A stretch of DNA of 64,000 nucleotides from Lachnospiraceae bacterium (GTDB lineage: Bacteria; Bacillota; Clostridia; Lachnospirales; Lachnospiraceae). The stretch covers positions 124,001 to 188,000 of the forward strand of contig JAGBHK010000017.1 in assembly GCA_017935565.1 (NCBI GenBank), written 5' to 3'. This document shows, piece after piece, positions 8,843-15,828 of the stretch. Numbering within the stretch: the first letter of the stretch is position 1; the number at the start of each line of letters is the position of its first letter. The notes beneath the pieces were generated by a model. The model made no database searches. It was not told the DNA's origin and saw only the letters and a program-made list of their open reading frames with translations. Position numbers and translations under genes: made by a program.

Positions 8843-9583
8843 GTGAAAAGGGGATATATAGTAATATTAATTGTGTTGTGGTCGCTAGCTTTTGCGCATT
8901 TTATAAACAACAAGAAAACGTCTGAGACGGACATAGTCACAGCGTTTTCTAATGATATGTTTTTGAGTACAAATAGTCATATTGAGGCGGTCGCGTTATG
9001 TGGTAATAATTATGTTAGTGAGGAAGCTAAAGTTGATATAATAAAATCTGTGGCGGGTAAACTAGGGATAAAAGATTATACGTTGGATTGCGCATCAAGT
9101 GAAAAAACGCAAGATAACAGGCTTGTCGCTACTTCAAAATATGCAAACACAGAGATTAAGTTTGTTACTGTGAAAAATGAGAATGATGCGCTTGTTAAGC
9201 GTCAGTATTTGATGATTGATATTAGCATTTCAAATTCATTGGAAAGTGCTGTTCTTTATCGAGACAAGGTGGAAGATATTCTTGAAAATATGAATTATAG
9301 TGCAGAGGTTACATTAACTCATAAGGGCAATATCAGTGGGAATTTGAGCCTTGACGAAAAGAATAGTATTACGGACGATATTATTAAAAGTCTTAATGCA
9401 CAGATAGTGACTGAACGCAGGGACGAGAAAATATACACTGTTTATGCGTATACTGAGGCGATAGATGATTATGTTGTAAATGGCACATCAAAGACTAATG
9501 TTAATGTTGCCATCTCTTATGATGAGATTGCAAATGAGACAAATATTTATATGGCTACGCCAATTATTAACGAGGATTATTAA
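8843..9583 (+). CDS. ywmB: YwmB-like (DUF1779) secreted or anchored protein
   Basis: 246 residues starting at GTG 8843, with GGAGG at 8831-8835. An N-terminal hydrophobic segment (about 4-20) is a signal anchor; the rest is an extracytoplasmic alpha/beta domain. The general layout (YLMIDISISNS, YRDKVEDILENM) and size fit the YwmB/DUF1779 family, whose function is not known. In Bacillus, ywmB lies just downstream of the atp operon. Here the same neighbour is found about 8 kb after atpC, with the LytTR cassette in between, which supports both the identification and the idea that the cassette was inserted. The family call is moderate, since it rests on fold-like pattern and context. Confidence 0.7.
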   Translation: MKRGYIVILIVLWSLAFAHFINNKKTSETDIVTAFSNDMFLSTNSHIEAVALCGNNYVSEEAKVDIIKSVAGKLGIKDYTLDCASSEKTQDNRLVATSKYANTEIKFVTVKNENDALVKRQYLMIDISISNSLESAVLYRDKVEDILENMNYSAEVTLTHKGNISGNLSLDEKNSITDDIIKSLNAQIVTERRDEKIYTVYAYTEAIDDYVVNGTSKTNVNVAISYDEIANETNIYMATPIINEDY

Positions 9584-9589
9584 AATAGA

Positions 9590-9644
9590 ACCATCAAAAT
9601 GATGGTAAAAATATATTGACACGCCATCAAAATGATGGTAACAT
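9590..9644 (+). promoter_or_regulatory. Promoter with two palindromic operators
   Basis: TTGACA (9616-9621), 17 bases, TAACAT (9639-9644) form a sigma-A-type promoter. The palindrome CCATCAAAATGATGG occurs twice: 9591-9605 (extended to ACC...GGT) upstream, and 9624-9638 between -35 and -10. The centres are 33 bp apart, about three helical turns. This arrangement fits cooperative self-repression of the toxin-antitoxin-like operon that follows. Confidence 0.88.
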
Positions 9645-9683
9645 CAAAGTGAAATAACTATGTAGTAAAGGTGGTGTGTTTGC

Positions 9684-10226
9684 ATGAAACAGAAAAGATT
9701 TGCGTTACCAGAATATATTACTGGCAAGGATATAAAAGGTTTACGAGCGCGTTTAGGATTGACGCAGGAAGCATTTGCGGAATTGGTTTCTGCTTCAAAA
9801 CCCACGGTTGAAAGATGGGAGCGCAGTGAAAAGATAACAGGACCTATTGTTACATTGGTAAAGATACTTGGTGAGGAAGTTGATGTATGCGAAGAACTGA
9901 AGATTCCTGAAAGAAAAGGAAATTTGCGTTTGTGGTATATGTATAATAGTGAAGTGTGCGCCATAATTGATGTTGATGAGCGTATGCAGAAAGTAAGATT
10001 ATACAATTACACTGTAGATATATTTAAAAGGCCTTTCGGTAAGAATGAGAAGCCAAGTTTTGCTGAATATGAAGAGTTTGTTGAAGGAAGATGTTTTCCG
10101 CGAACGAGAGATAAGATGAAGATTATGCTTGATGCGCTCGAATTGCCATTTTATGAACCGATAATGATTATAAGAAAGACAGAGGGCAGGATGGCAGAGG
10201 ATGATTTTTGGATAAAGGTAGAGTAG
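9684..10226 (+). CDS. HipB-like XRE regulator with C-terminal HipS-like domain
   Basis: 180 residues. An XRE helix-turn-helix covers about residues 14-60 (RARLGLTQEAFAELVSASKP, then TVERWER). The C-terminal ~100 residues (YNYTVDIFKRPFG, then CFPRTRDKMKIMLDALELPF and GRMAEDDFW) look like a small HipA N-subdomain, as seen as a separate HipS protein in HipBST systems; that is inference. The upstream twin palindromes should be its own operators. It lies 13 bases before the kinase gene. The likely role is antitoxin and autorepressor for the HipA-like kinase. GGTGGTG at about 9670-9675 precedes the ATG. Confidence 0.75.
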   Translation: MKQKRFALPEYITGKDIKGLRARLGLTQEAFAELVSASKPTVERWERSEKITGPIVTLVKILGEEVDVCEELKIPERKGNLRLWYMYNSEVCAIIDVDERMQKVRLYNYTVDIFKRPFGKNEKPSFAEYEEFVEGRCFPRTRDKMKIMLDALELPFYEPIMIIRKTEGRMAEDDFWIKVE

Positions 10227-10239
10227 TGAGGTGATTGAT

Positions 10240-11049
10240 ATGGTTGAGTTAATTGAAAAGGATATAAAAACTAACGATAGAAAATCCTCAAAAGGAAACC
10301 AGTTAAAGTGGGAAAAGGATGGTATATGGTATAAGGCTGATTATACTGGCTACGAGGGATTGAGTGAGTATATGGTTTCTCATTTGATTGTTAAATCCAA
10401 TGTAAACGAAGCTAGTTACATCTTGTATGATACTGAAAAGATTCATTACAAGCATAGTGAATATACTGGTTGCAAAAGCAAGGAATTTTTGTCAAACGAC
10501 TGTCAGTTAATCACTTTGGAACGCCTTTTTCATAATGCGTATAATCAAAGTTTAACAAGTTGTATATATAAATTGGAAAGTAATAAAAGCAGACTTGAAT
10601 TCATTGTACAGGAAATCGAGAGGCTTACAGGTCTTAAAGAGTTTGGTAAGTATATGAGCATGCTTATGACAATTGATGCGCTGTTTTTAAATGAAGATAG
10701 GCATTTACATAATATTGCAGTCATTCTTGGACCAGAAGGTGAATATACATATTGCCCTGTCTTTGACAATGGCGCTTCATTGCTATCTGATACAACTATG
10801 GATTATCCTATGGGAATAGATTTGGCAAAGTTACGAAATGAAGCAAAACCAAAGACTTTTATAAACGATTTTGATGAGCAACTAGAAACTGCGGAAATGT
10901 TATATGGACAGCATATTAAATTTACATTCACAAAAAAGGATGTAGATGAATTGTTGGCACATGAGAAGTATTATGGGGAAGATGTGAAAGAAAGGGTTAA
11001 GCAGCTTATATATTGGCAGATGCAAAAGTATAAATATTTGTTTAAGTAA
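10240..11049 (+). CDS. HipA-like serine/threonine kinase (short, HipT/CtkA type)
   Basis: 269 residues from ATG 10240, with GAGGTG at 10228-10233; a GTG at 10231 overlaps that site. Kinase features of the HipA fold are visible: an ATP-binding lysine in IWYKADY, a glutamate in YEGLSEYM, the catalytic aspartate in LNEDRHLHNIAVI, and a metal-binding DNG in CPVFDNGASLLSD. The length is about that of the HipA core without its N-terminal subdomain, like HipT or CtkA. Such kinases phosphorylate translation factors or aminoacyl-tRNA synthetases and stop growth. Target and polarity here are unknown. It pairs with the regulator at 9684 and is closed by the structured terminator at 11056. Confidence 0.82.
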   Translation: MVELIEKDIKTNDRKSSKGNQLKWEKDGIWYKADYTGYEGLSEYMVSHLIVKSNVNEASYILYDTEKIHYKHSEYTGCKSKEFLSNDCQLITLERLFHNAYNQSLTSCIYKLESNKSRLEFIVQEIERLTGLKEFGKYMSMLMTIDALFLNEDRHLHNIAVILGPEGEYTYCPVFDNGASLLSDTTMDYPMGIDLAKLRNEAKPKTFINDFDEQLETAEMLYGQHIKFTFTKKDVDELLAHEKYYGEDVKERVKQLIYWQMQKYKYLFK

Positions 11050-11055
11050 TAAATT

Positions 11056-11118
11056 TTGGACCTATTTTAGGATTCTGTGGACATATGTCCAAGGAATCTT
11101 CAAATAGGTCCAAATTTT
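11056..11118 (+). terminator. Nested-hairpin terminator, single unit of the TTGGACC repeat type
   Basis: TTGGACCTATTT (11056-11067) pairs with AAATAGGTCCAA (11102-11113). Inside, GATTC/GAATC and the palindrome TGGACATATGTCCA (11079-11092) form a second hairpin. ATTTTTG follows. It can serve both the kinase gene and, in reverse, the TIR gene. The same outer/inner plan recurs four times in the array at 56572-56904. Confidence 0.8.
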
Positions 11119-11134
11119 TGTTGAAATTAAAAAT

Positions 11135-12613
11135 CTAATCAAACATACCTGATGTTAAATCTATTGTCATAGCAGGGCGCACGCCGTAGCCACCAAAAGC
11201 TACAATACCAGTTTCGTAAGTTCTTTCAGCTTTCGCACCATGACTTACTAAATAGCACTCACTTACTGAGTCTTCAACCGGGTCTCTCAACCACCATGGA
11301 CAGTTTGTGGTCTTGAAAGTGTCTAAACAGTAATCTCTGTAGAAAAAGTCTTTGTTGTTATTTACGGCTGCATCCGTAGGTGCTGTAAATAATGGAAGAC
11401 CTGCTTCTTTAAACCATACAAGTTCATCTTTTGATAAGAGAAATACCTTGTCCGTTGTAGTGACCTTGTCGCTGTCGGACAATGGAGTGCCATTAGTTTC
11501 TACAGTGGTATCTTTAATGACCGCTAATTCTGTTTTGGAGAAATTACTCAAAAAGCCTGCTTCTAAATTATAGCCGTTAACATGGTCTGTCATAGTGTCA
11601 TCCAATGGTCCTAAATCGTTGTACGTAACATAACTGTCTTTAGAATTTAGCCATATTCTTAAATGAGAAACATCCCATGCATTATTGCCCCATAATTTTG
11701 CCTGAAGTTCATAGTCATCTGCAATATCAGGCGAGCCGAAGAAATAGTGGTTGCCGTCATCTCCTAGAGCATACTCTTTGCTACCTGCACCACGAATGCC
11801 CTTGAATGCAATAATATTTTTTGTAATGATTACAGCTTCCGTTTTATCTTCTGAAATGTGAATAATGTTCCACTCAAGAGGCTCATTATTATATGTTCCA
11901 AATGTCAATGTATCGCCTAATTCAACAGTCGATGTGGCGTTGTCACCGCTAGGAGAAGTGCTTGATGATTCTTCATTATCATCGGAGTTCTCAGTGGTGT
12001 TATCTACCTTTTGTGAATTTGAATCGTTATTATCTTCTGTGTTTTCATCCGCTATGTTAGTTTCATTTTCCTTAGTTTCGCTGTCATTATTTTTACCTAA
12101 TAGCAACATGCAGATAACTGCAACTAAAGCAATGAGTGCGATAGCAATGGAAATAATCGGCAACAGATTCTTCTTTTTCTTCTCTGGTTTGCTTGCATGA
12201 GGCAATGCAGGAGCGATTTTTTCACCTTTTTGTCTTTGGAATTCCTGAATGCCCTCTAAAACATTGCTATAGTCGCCTTTGTTGGCAGTAAGCCACTGAT
12301 GAGTCATAAGGAAATACTGCATTGACTTAGATAAATCAACATCTTCAAGGCTGTAAACAATTATCGGTGTACCGCGACTTACAGCTCTCTCAACCTCTCT
12401 CAAAACATGTGGTGACTGGTTCGCTCTGCCAGACATAAGCAATAAAAATACGTCGCAACGATCCAAACCATTTAATATCTCAGACGCGTATTCGTGTCCT
12501 GTTCGAATGTCTCTCGGAGCAATAAAACACTGAATATCAGAGGCTTCCAGTGTTCGGCAGATATCCTGCGCTATGGCTGCATCCGTAGAGGAATGTGATA
12601 TAAAAACGTACAT
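11135..12613 (-). CDS. TIR domain - membrane segment - DUF6273 protein
   Basis: 492 residues. The start is taken at 12613 because GAGGG lies five bases before it, inside the longer frame that begins at 12625. The N-terminal TIR domain (about 1-115; FISHSSTDAAIAQDICRTLE, IAPRDIRTGHEY, and a glutamate in VLREVERAV at the usual catalytic position) is followed by a basic stretch, one membrane helix (LLPIISIAIALIALVAVICM), an acidic Ser/Asn linker and a C-terminal DUF6273-like domain ending in YGVRPA. The likely topology is TIR inside, DUF6273 outside. TIR domains can cleave NAD or act as scaffolds; which applies is not known. It could be a signalling or defence protein. It stands alone on its strand. 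Confidence 0.85.
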   Translation of the reverse strand: MYVFISHSSTDAAIAQDICRTLEASDIQCFIAPRDIRTGHEYASEILNGLDRCDVFLLLMSGRANQSPHVLREVERAVSRGTPIIVYSLEDVDLSKSMQYFLMTHQWLTANKGDYSNVLEGIQEFQRQKGEKIAPALPHASKPEKKKKNLLPIISIAIALIALVAVICMLLLGKNNDSETKENETNIADENTEDNNDSNSQKVDNTTENSDDNEESSSTSPSGDNATSTVELGDTLTFGTYNNEPLEWNIIHISEDKTEAVIITKNIIAFKGIRGAGSKEYALGDDGNHYFFGSPDIADDYELQAKLWGNNAWDVSHLRIWLNSKDSYVTYNDLGPLDDTMTDHVNGYNLEAGFLSNFSKTELAVIKDTTVETNGTPLSDSDKVTTTDKVFLLSKDELVWFKEAGLPLFTAPTDAAVNNNKDFFYRDYCLDTFKTTNCPWWLRDPVEDSVSECYLVSHGAKAERTYETGIVAFGGYGVRPAMTIDLTSGMFD

Positions 12614-12732
12614 AACTACCCTCATTTCATTTGTAATAGTTTGATTTTCTAAATACTATTAAAATATAGCAGAAAAATTATGTTTAGCATAGTGATTTTG
12701 TAGAACAAATTATTAAAAAAGTATAAACTTTT

Positions 12733-12780
12733 GTCGTTCGCGCATCATCTATGGACTATGGTTTACAAATGTGGTATATT
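12733..12780 (+). promoter_or_regulatory. LytTR-type half-site and promoter
   Basis: GTCGTTCGCGCAT (12733-12745) matches the second LytTR repeat at 3431-3443 with one change. A -10-like TATATT lies at 12775-12780, 31 bases after the site, the same distance as at 3442/3473. The upstream partner repeat is not recognisable here. The rest of the 12626-12839 gap shows no other feature. Confidence 0.6.
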
Positions 12781-12839
12781 ATGTGTCATAAAATGTGAAT
12801 GAATTTCGTGAAAACGAAAGAGAGGAATAGGAGTAAACT

Positions 12840-13769
12840 ATGAAAAAGAAAATTATTATTGCAATGGGAAGTGTAGTTTTATTAGTTGTTTGTGTTTTGT
12901 TGGTTAAACATTTTTTCTTCAATGAATCAGTTGTAGAGGATGGTGATCCTATTGTGGAGATTCAGTTTCCACAGGCAGCAGGTGGCGGCAGTAGAGATGT
13001 CGTATTTGAATTCAAGGATAACTATGATATTAAGAATGAGGAAATTTTGAATACATCATATACTACAAATAATAATGATATTGACAAAAAAGTTAAAAAA
13101 ATACGTAGTAAATATAACGTATCCAAAGAAGAACAAGATATGAGGGATATTGTTATGATTGGAGAAGGTGGAAAGACTATAACAAAATTTGGTGATAATG
13201 CGATTGATTTCCAAAATGATGTTAGAGCAGAGGGTGAAATTTCTGTAAATGATGAAGAATGCAGAGAAATAGCAGAAAAATTGTTAAAGAAATTGGATTT
13301 ATTGCCAGAGGGTATGGAGTATGGTGGAATTGGCGAGGAAGTACAGACAGATTTACAAACGAATGAAGAAACTGTATTGGCAAAAACGGTATATTTTTAT
13401 CGTGAATTGGATGGTGTTTCTGTAAGTGGAAAATCAAGCGTTTCAGTGACAATTGTTGGAAGCGGTGACGTGAAATCTATTTATTATGCATGTGGCGAAA
13501 TAAGCAAAAAGCATGAAATAGATGACGAAAATATTATTTCATTGGAAGAGGCTATTGAAGCATGTAAAAATTTTGAAGGCCAAGTTGTTATTCCTGACGA
13601 GGCAGATACTGTTAAGGTAGAAAGTGTAGAAGTTGTTTATTGGGAAGATTCAACACCAGGTAGCGAAAATAAAGCGATTCAACCTGTATATAAATTTACA
13701 GGAACAGCTTATATAGATGGAGAAAGTTGCGGAGAGTTTTTTGCTTATCAGTCGGCATTGAAGGAGTAA
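12840..13769 (+). CDS. Membrane-anchored extracytoplasmic protein, possible PepSY/YycI-like fold
   Basis: 309 residues. A basic N-terminus and a hydrophobic helix (about 5-24) anchor it; the rest should be outside. Segments such as VTIVGSGDVKSIYYACGEI, IISLEEAIEACKNF and YKFTGTAYIDGE look like the C-terminal halves of the lipoproteins at 4084 and 5299 (secretion, strand-helix repeats, a final FAYQSA strand). This suggests the same broad fold, as an inference without alignment. It carries the LytTR-type site seen before the 3616 operon, so both may be switched on together. AGGAATAGGAG (about 12822-12832) is the ribosome site. No named family was recognised. Confidence 0.7.
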   Translation: MKKKIIIAMGSVVLLVVCVLLVKHFFFNESVVEDGDPIVEIQFPQAAGGGSRDVVFEFKDNYDIKNEEILNTSYTTNNNDIDKKVKKIRSKYNVSKEEQDMRDIVMIGEGGKTITKFGDNAIDFQNDVRAEGEISVNDEECREIAEKLLKKLDLLPEGMEYGGIGEEVQTDLQTNEETVLAKTVYFYRELDGVSVSGKSSVSVTIVGSGDVKSIYYACGEISKKHEIDDENIISLEEAIEACKNFEGQVVIPDEADTVKVESVEVVYWEDSTPGSENKAIQPVYKFTGTAYIDGESCGEFFAYQSALKE

Positions 13770-13771
13770 AC

Positions 13772-14136
13772 ATGATAAAAAAACTGTTATTATGTGTAAC
13801 AATTTCAGCAATGTTTCTGTTTAAAGCATGCGCTTGGAGGTTTTTTCAGCGTATAAATATAGCATCCGAAAATTAAGTGAAGATTCGGACAATGCCTATG
13901 TGATGGAAGTGCCATTGGCTGATTATGAAGATACATATGTAGATATAATTTTTACTAGAGAAGATAAGACGATTAATATGAAAGTTCCACATATTATTTC
14001 AAAAGCTGGTGATGAGATTGATGTAAAGGGAAATACATTTTCGATTAATGGGGTTAAGTTTGGCGAGAACATAAAATTAGCAGATGGTAGTACTTATATA
14101 CTTAAGTATGGTATAATACATTTACTTGGTGCTTAA
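13772..14136 (+). pseudogene. Small lipoprotein gene with frameshift
   Basis: AAGGAG (13761-13766) leads to ATG 13772, which encodes a lipoprotein signal peptide with lipobox FKAC (Cys20) but stops at 13876. From about 13828 the -1 frame is open to 14136 and encodes a beta-rich domain of about 95 residues (FSAYKYSIRKL through LKYGIIHLLGA) that has no ribosome site of its own. One base is missing somewhere in 13828-13876; the T6 run at about 13841-13846 is the natural place. Options are a real disruption, a phase-variable homopolymer, or a sequencing error. Programmed frameshifting is possible but weak, as the run is not a classic slippery heptamer. Confidence 0.7.
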
Positions 14137-14195
14137 TTATATAAAGTCAAGAGTGGATGATGTAATGAACTAAATGAATTGAGAAAGGAGTTATT

Positions 14196-14297
14196 ATGAG
14201 AAAAATAGGATATGTAATTATAATAATGGTTTTGATTTTTTCCATGGGAGCGTGTGGAAATGCATTAGTATTCGAGGTGAATTATGAAAAAGTGTGA
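14196..14297 (+). CDS. Very short lipoprotein (33 residues), possibly truncated
   Basis: AAGGAG at 14184-14191 precedes ATG 14196. The product has a basic start, a hydrophobic core and lipobox FSMGAC (Cys20), then only 13 residues before the stop at 14295. It overlaps the start of the next gene by 14 bases, with the GAGGTG ribosome site of that gene inside it, so translation is probably coupled. It is either a real entericidin-like mini-lipoprotein or a lipoprotein gene cut short by deletion. The neighbouring broken lipoprotein at 13772 makes the second option attractive. Confidence 0.55.
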   Translation: MRKIGYVIIIMVLIFSMGACGNALVFEVNYEKV

Positions 14298-15318
14298 AAC
14301 TGAAAAAGAGTATGCAAAGGGTATTTCTTGTGTTTTGACTATAGCAGGAGTTCCTTTGATGATATTTTTTATATTTTCTATTTTATCAGCTGATTTAAAT
14401 ATTGGTGATAAGGTGGGGATTATTGCTGTCTTTACAGTAATATTTTTGATTATGGAAATTGTATATTTGTTGATGTGGTATCCTTATTTGAGTAGAAAAA
14501 AGAAGGCTTTGGCATTAGGGAAAGTTTATGATGGAAAGATTATAAGTATAAATTATAGAAAAAAAGCCAAGTGGCTAGTACTTCGTCATACTAATTATTT
14601 TACATTGACTGTGCAATACAAGGACAAGATTGTGAAGAAATTTAATGAAGATGTGTATATTGGTGGACCAATGCATTATATTCCTAGAAATAAGGAGTGC
14701 AAGGTATATGAATATAGAGGTAAAGTCTATATGCAGGAGTTTCCATATATTGAAAAGAATGAATTTTCTTCTATGACGAAAAAAGTTATTGAGAATCATA
14801 TGAATTCTGGTAATTTACGTGATGTGAATATGATGAAGCAAGTGCAGGCAATGGTAGAACCTGAAAAATATCTTGCCTCAATAAATTTAATAAACGAAAA
14901 GGACAGAACTTGTACCAAGAAAGAGGAATTGTTCGAATATTCTAATGATAGTATTGCTAGTTTATCAGAAGAGGATTTTGAGAAGGCTTTGTTGGAAAGA
15001 GAATGTATACCAATGAAATTTTCAAACGCTCATATTTTAACGCCAGCATTTATTATTTCAAAGGATGGAAAGAGAGCATATGTTTTTGTTGAATTGAGTA
15101 TAAATTCTTCTGAACTGTATTGTTATGAGGATGTGGGATATTTTGTGGATGTTTGCAAATATCTTAATGATAACGCGGATTTGTATTTCAATGGAAATAG
15201 AGAAGAATTTATTAGTAAATTAAAATTACTAGTGGAGAAACACTGCAATAATTTCAGATTAGAGAAAGAAGATTTCGAACTGAAACAAGTACTGGTTTCG
15301 GTTAGGGATATTAAATAA
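14284..15318 (+). CDS. Two-helix membrane protein of unknown function
   Basis: 344 residues starting at ATG 14284 with GAGGTG at 14274-14279. Two hydrophobic helices near 14-34 and 42-64 form a hairpin; a basic loop (LSRKKKALALGK) follows, then a beta-rich region (about 75-145) with KAKWLVLRHTNYFTLTVQYK, then a mixed helical C-terminal domain. Both large parts are probably cytoplasmic. No family was recognised. It follows two lipoprotein remnants, so it may belong to a decaying envelope operon. It ends 33 bases before the ileS promoter. Confidence 0.75.
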   Translation: MKKCETEKEYAKGISCVLTIAGVPLMIFFIFSILSADLNIGDKVGIIAVFTVIFLIMEIVYLLMWYPYLSRKKKALALGKVYDGKIISINYRKKAKWLVLRHTNYFTLTVQYKDKIVKKFNEDVYIGGPMHYIPRNKECKVYEYRGKVYMQEFPYIEKNEFSSMTKKVIENHMNSGNLRDVNMMKQVQAMVEPEKYLASINLINEKDRTCTKKEELFEYSNDSIASLSEEDFEKALLERECIPMKFSNAHILTPAFIISKDGKRAYVFVELSINSSELYCYEDVGYFVDVCKYLNDNADLYFNGNREEFISKLKLLVEKHCNNFRLEKEDFELKQVLVSVRDIK

Positions 15319-15351
15319 TGCCGTTTTATAAAACTTTGTGGTGTTTTCTGG

Positions 15352-15380
15352 TTGACAGAATCCTATAAAATCATTATAAT
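15352..15380 (+). promoter_or_regulatory. Promoter of the ileS leader
   Basis: TTGACA (15352-15357), 17 bases, TATAAT (15375-15380): an exact consensus sigma-A promoter directly upstream of the T-box leader. Confidence 0.92.
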
Positions 15381-15404
15381 CTATATAATTGAATATAAAA
15401 AAGG

Positions 15405-15655
15405 CTATGATGAAGAGAGTAATTTGTTTAGGAAAGTTATAGAGAGCCTGCGATGCTGGGATGCAGGTACGAGTAGAATTCAGATGAAAATCACTTCTGA
15501 GCCGCAGTCCGAAGGTGCGAAAACATTGGTAGAGGCTGACGCGATTCCTTGCGTTAAAGGAAATCATATTAAATGTCTTAAGTGACATGCGTATGTCGTA
15601 AAGGTGGTTAACAAGATTTTTCAGGCTCTTGTCCTATTACGGACAGGAGCCTTTT
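15405..15655 (+). ncRNA. T-box leader (isoleucine specifier)
   Basis: The leader of ileS has the T-box plan. Stem I begins with GAAGAGAGTA (about 15412-15421), with AGAGAGCCTGCGATGCTGGG in its terminal part. The specifier loop has the isoleucine codon ATC at 15490-15492 in GAAAATCACTTCTGAGC. The antiterminator motif AAAGGTGGTTAACAAG lies at 15599-15614, with TGGT ready to pair with the ACCA end of uncharged tRNA-Ile. The intrinsic terminator is AGGCTCTTGTCC (15623-15634) with GGACAGGAGCCT (15641-15652), then TTTTCTT. Uncharged tRNA should allow readthrough into ileS. Confidence 0.93.
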
Positions 15656-15659
15656 CTTA

Positions 15660-15686
15660 CTATATAAGAAAGCTCTTCGAACTTCC
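15660..15686 (+). repeat. Dispersed repeat, copy 1 (CTATATAAGAAAG type)
   Basis: A 27-base segment differs at one base from 33497-33523. It has the small inverted repeat around TCTTCGAAC and sits right behind the T-box terminator, as the other copy sits behind the terminator at 33461. Confidence 0.75.
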
Positions 15687-15730
15687 TATCATATGAAAAA
15701 CTTGTTGGTTTAAACTGTGATGTATGCAAG

Positions 15731-15790
15731 CGAGGTACAGATGAGTAAAAAAATACATTGGTACCTCGGGAAAAAATAAAGAAGAGGTAC
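15731..15790 (+). promoter_or_regulatory. Competing hairpin arms in distal ileS leader
   Basis: CGAGGTAC (15731-15738) can pair with GTACCTCG (15761-15768); the same middle arm can instead pair with GAGGTAC (15784-15790). The middle arm lies in TTGGTACCTCGGG, which resembles a T-box acceptor-end motif. It may be a second switch or a remnant of one; there is no T-run after it. Confidence 0.5.
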
Positions 15791-15828
15791 GGAAATCAAA
15801 AAATCAGTATCAAAAATGGAGGAAAATT

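Noticed and set aside
13828-13876. Programmed -1 frameshift joining the lipoprotein halves
   Set aside because: The T6 run does not form a standard slippery heptamer in the right frame and no downstream structure was seen; a mutation or read error is simpler.
15352-15585. 77-codon frame in front of ileS
   Set aside because: It lies inside the promoter and T-box leader, begins at the -35 region and has no ribosome site.
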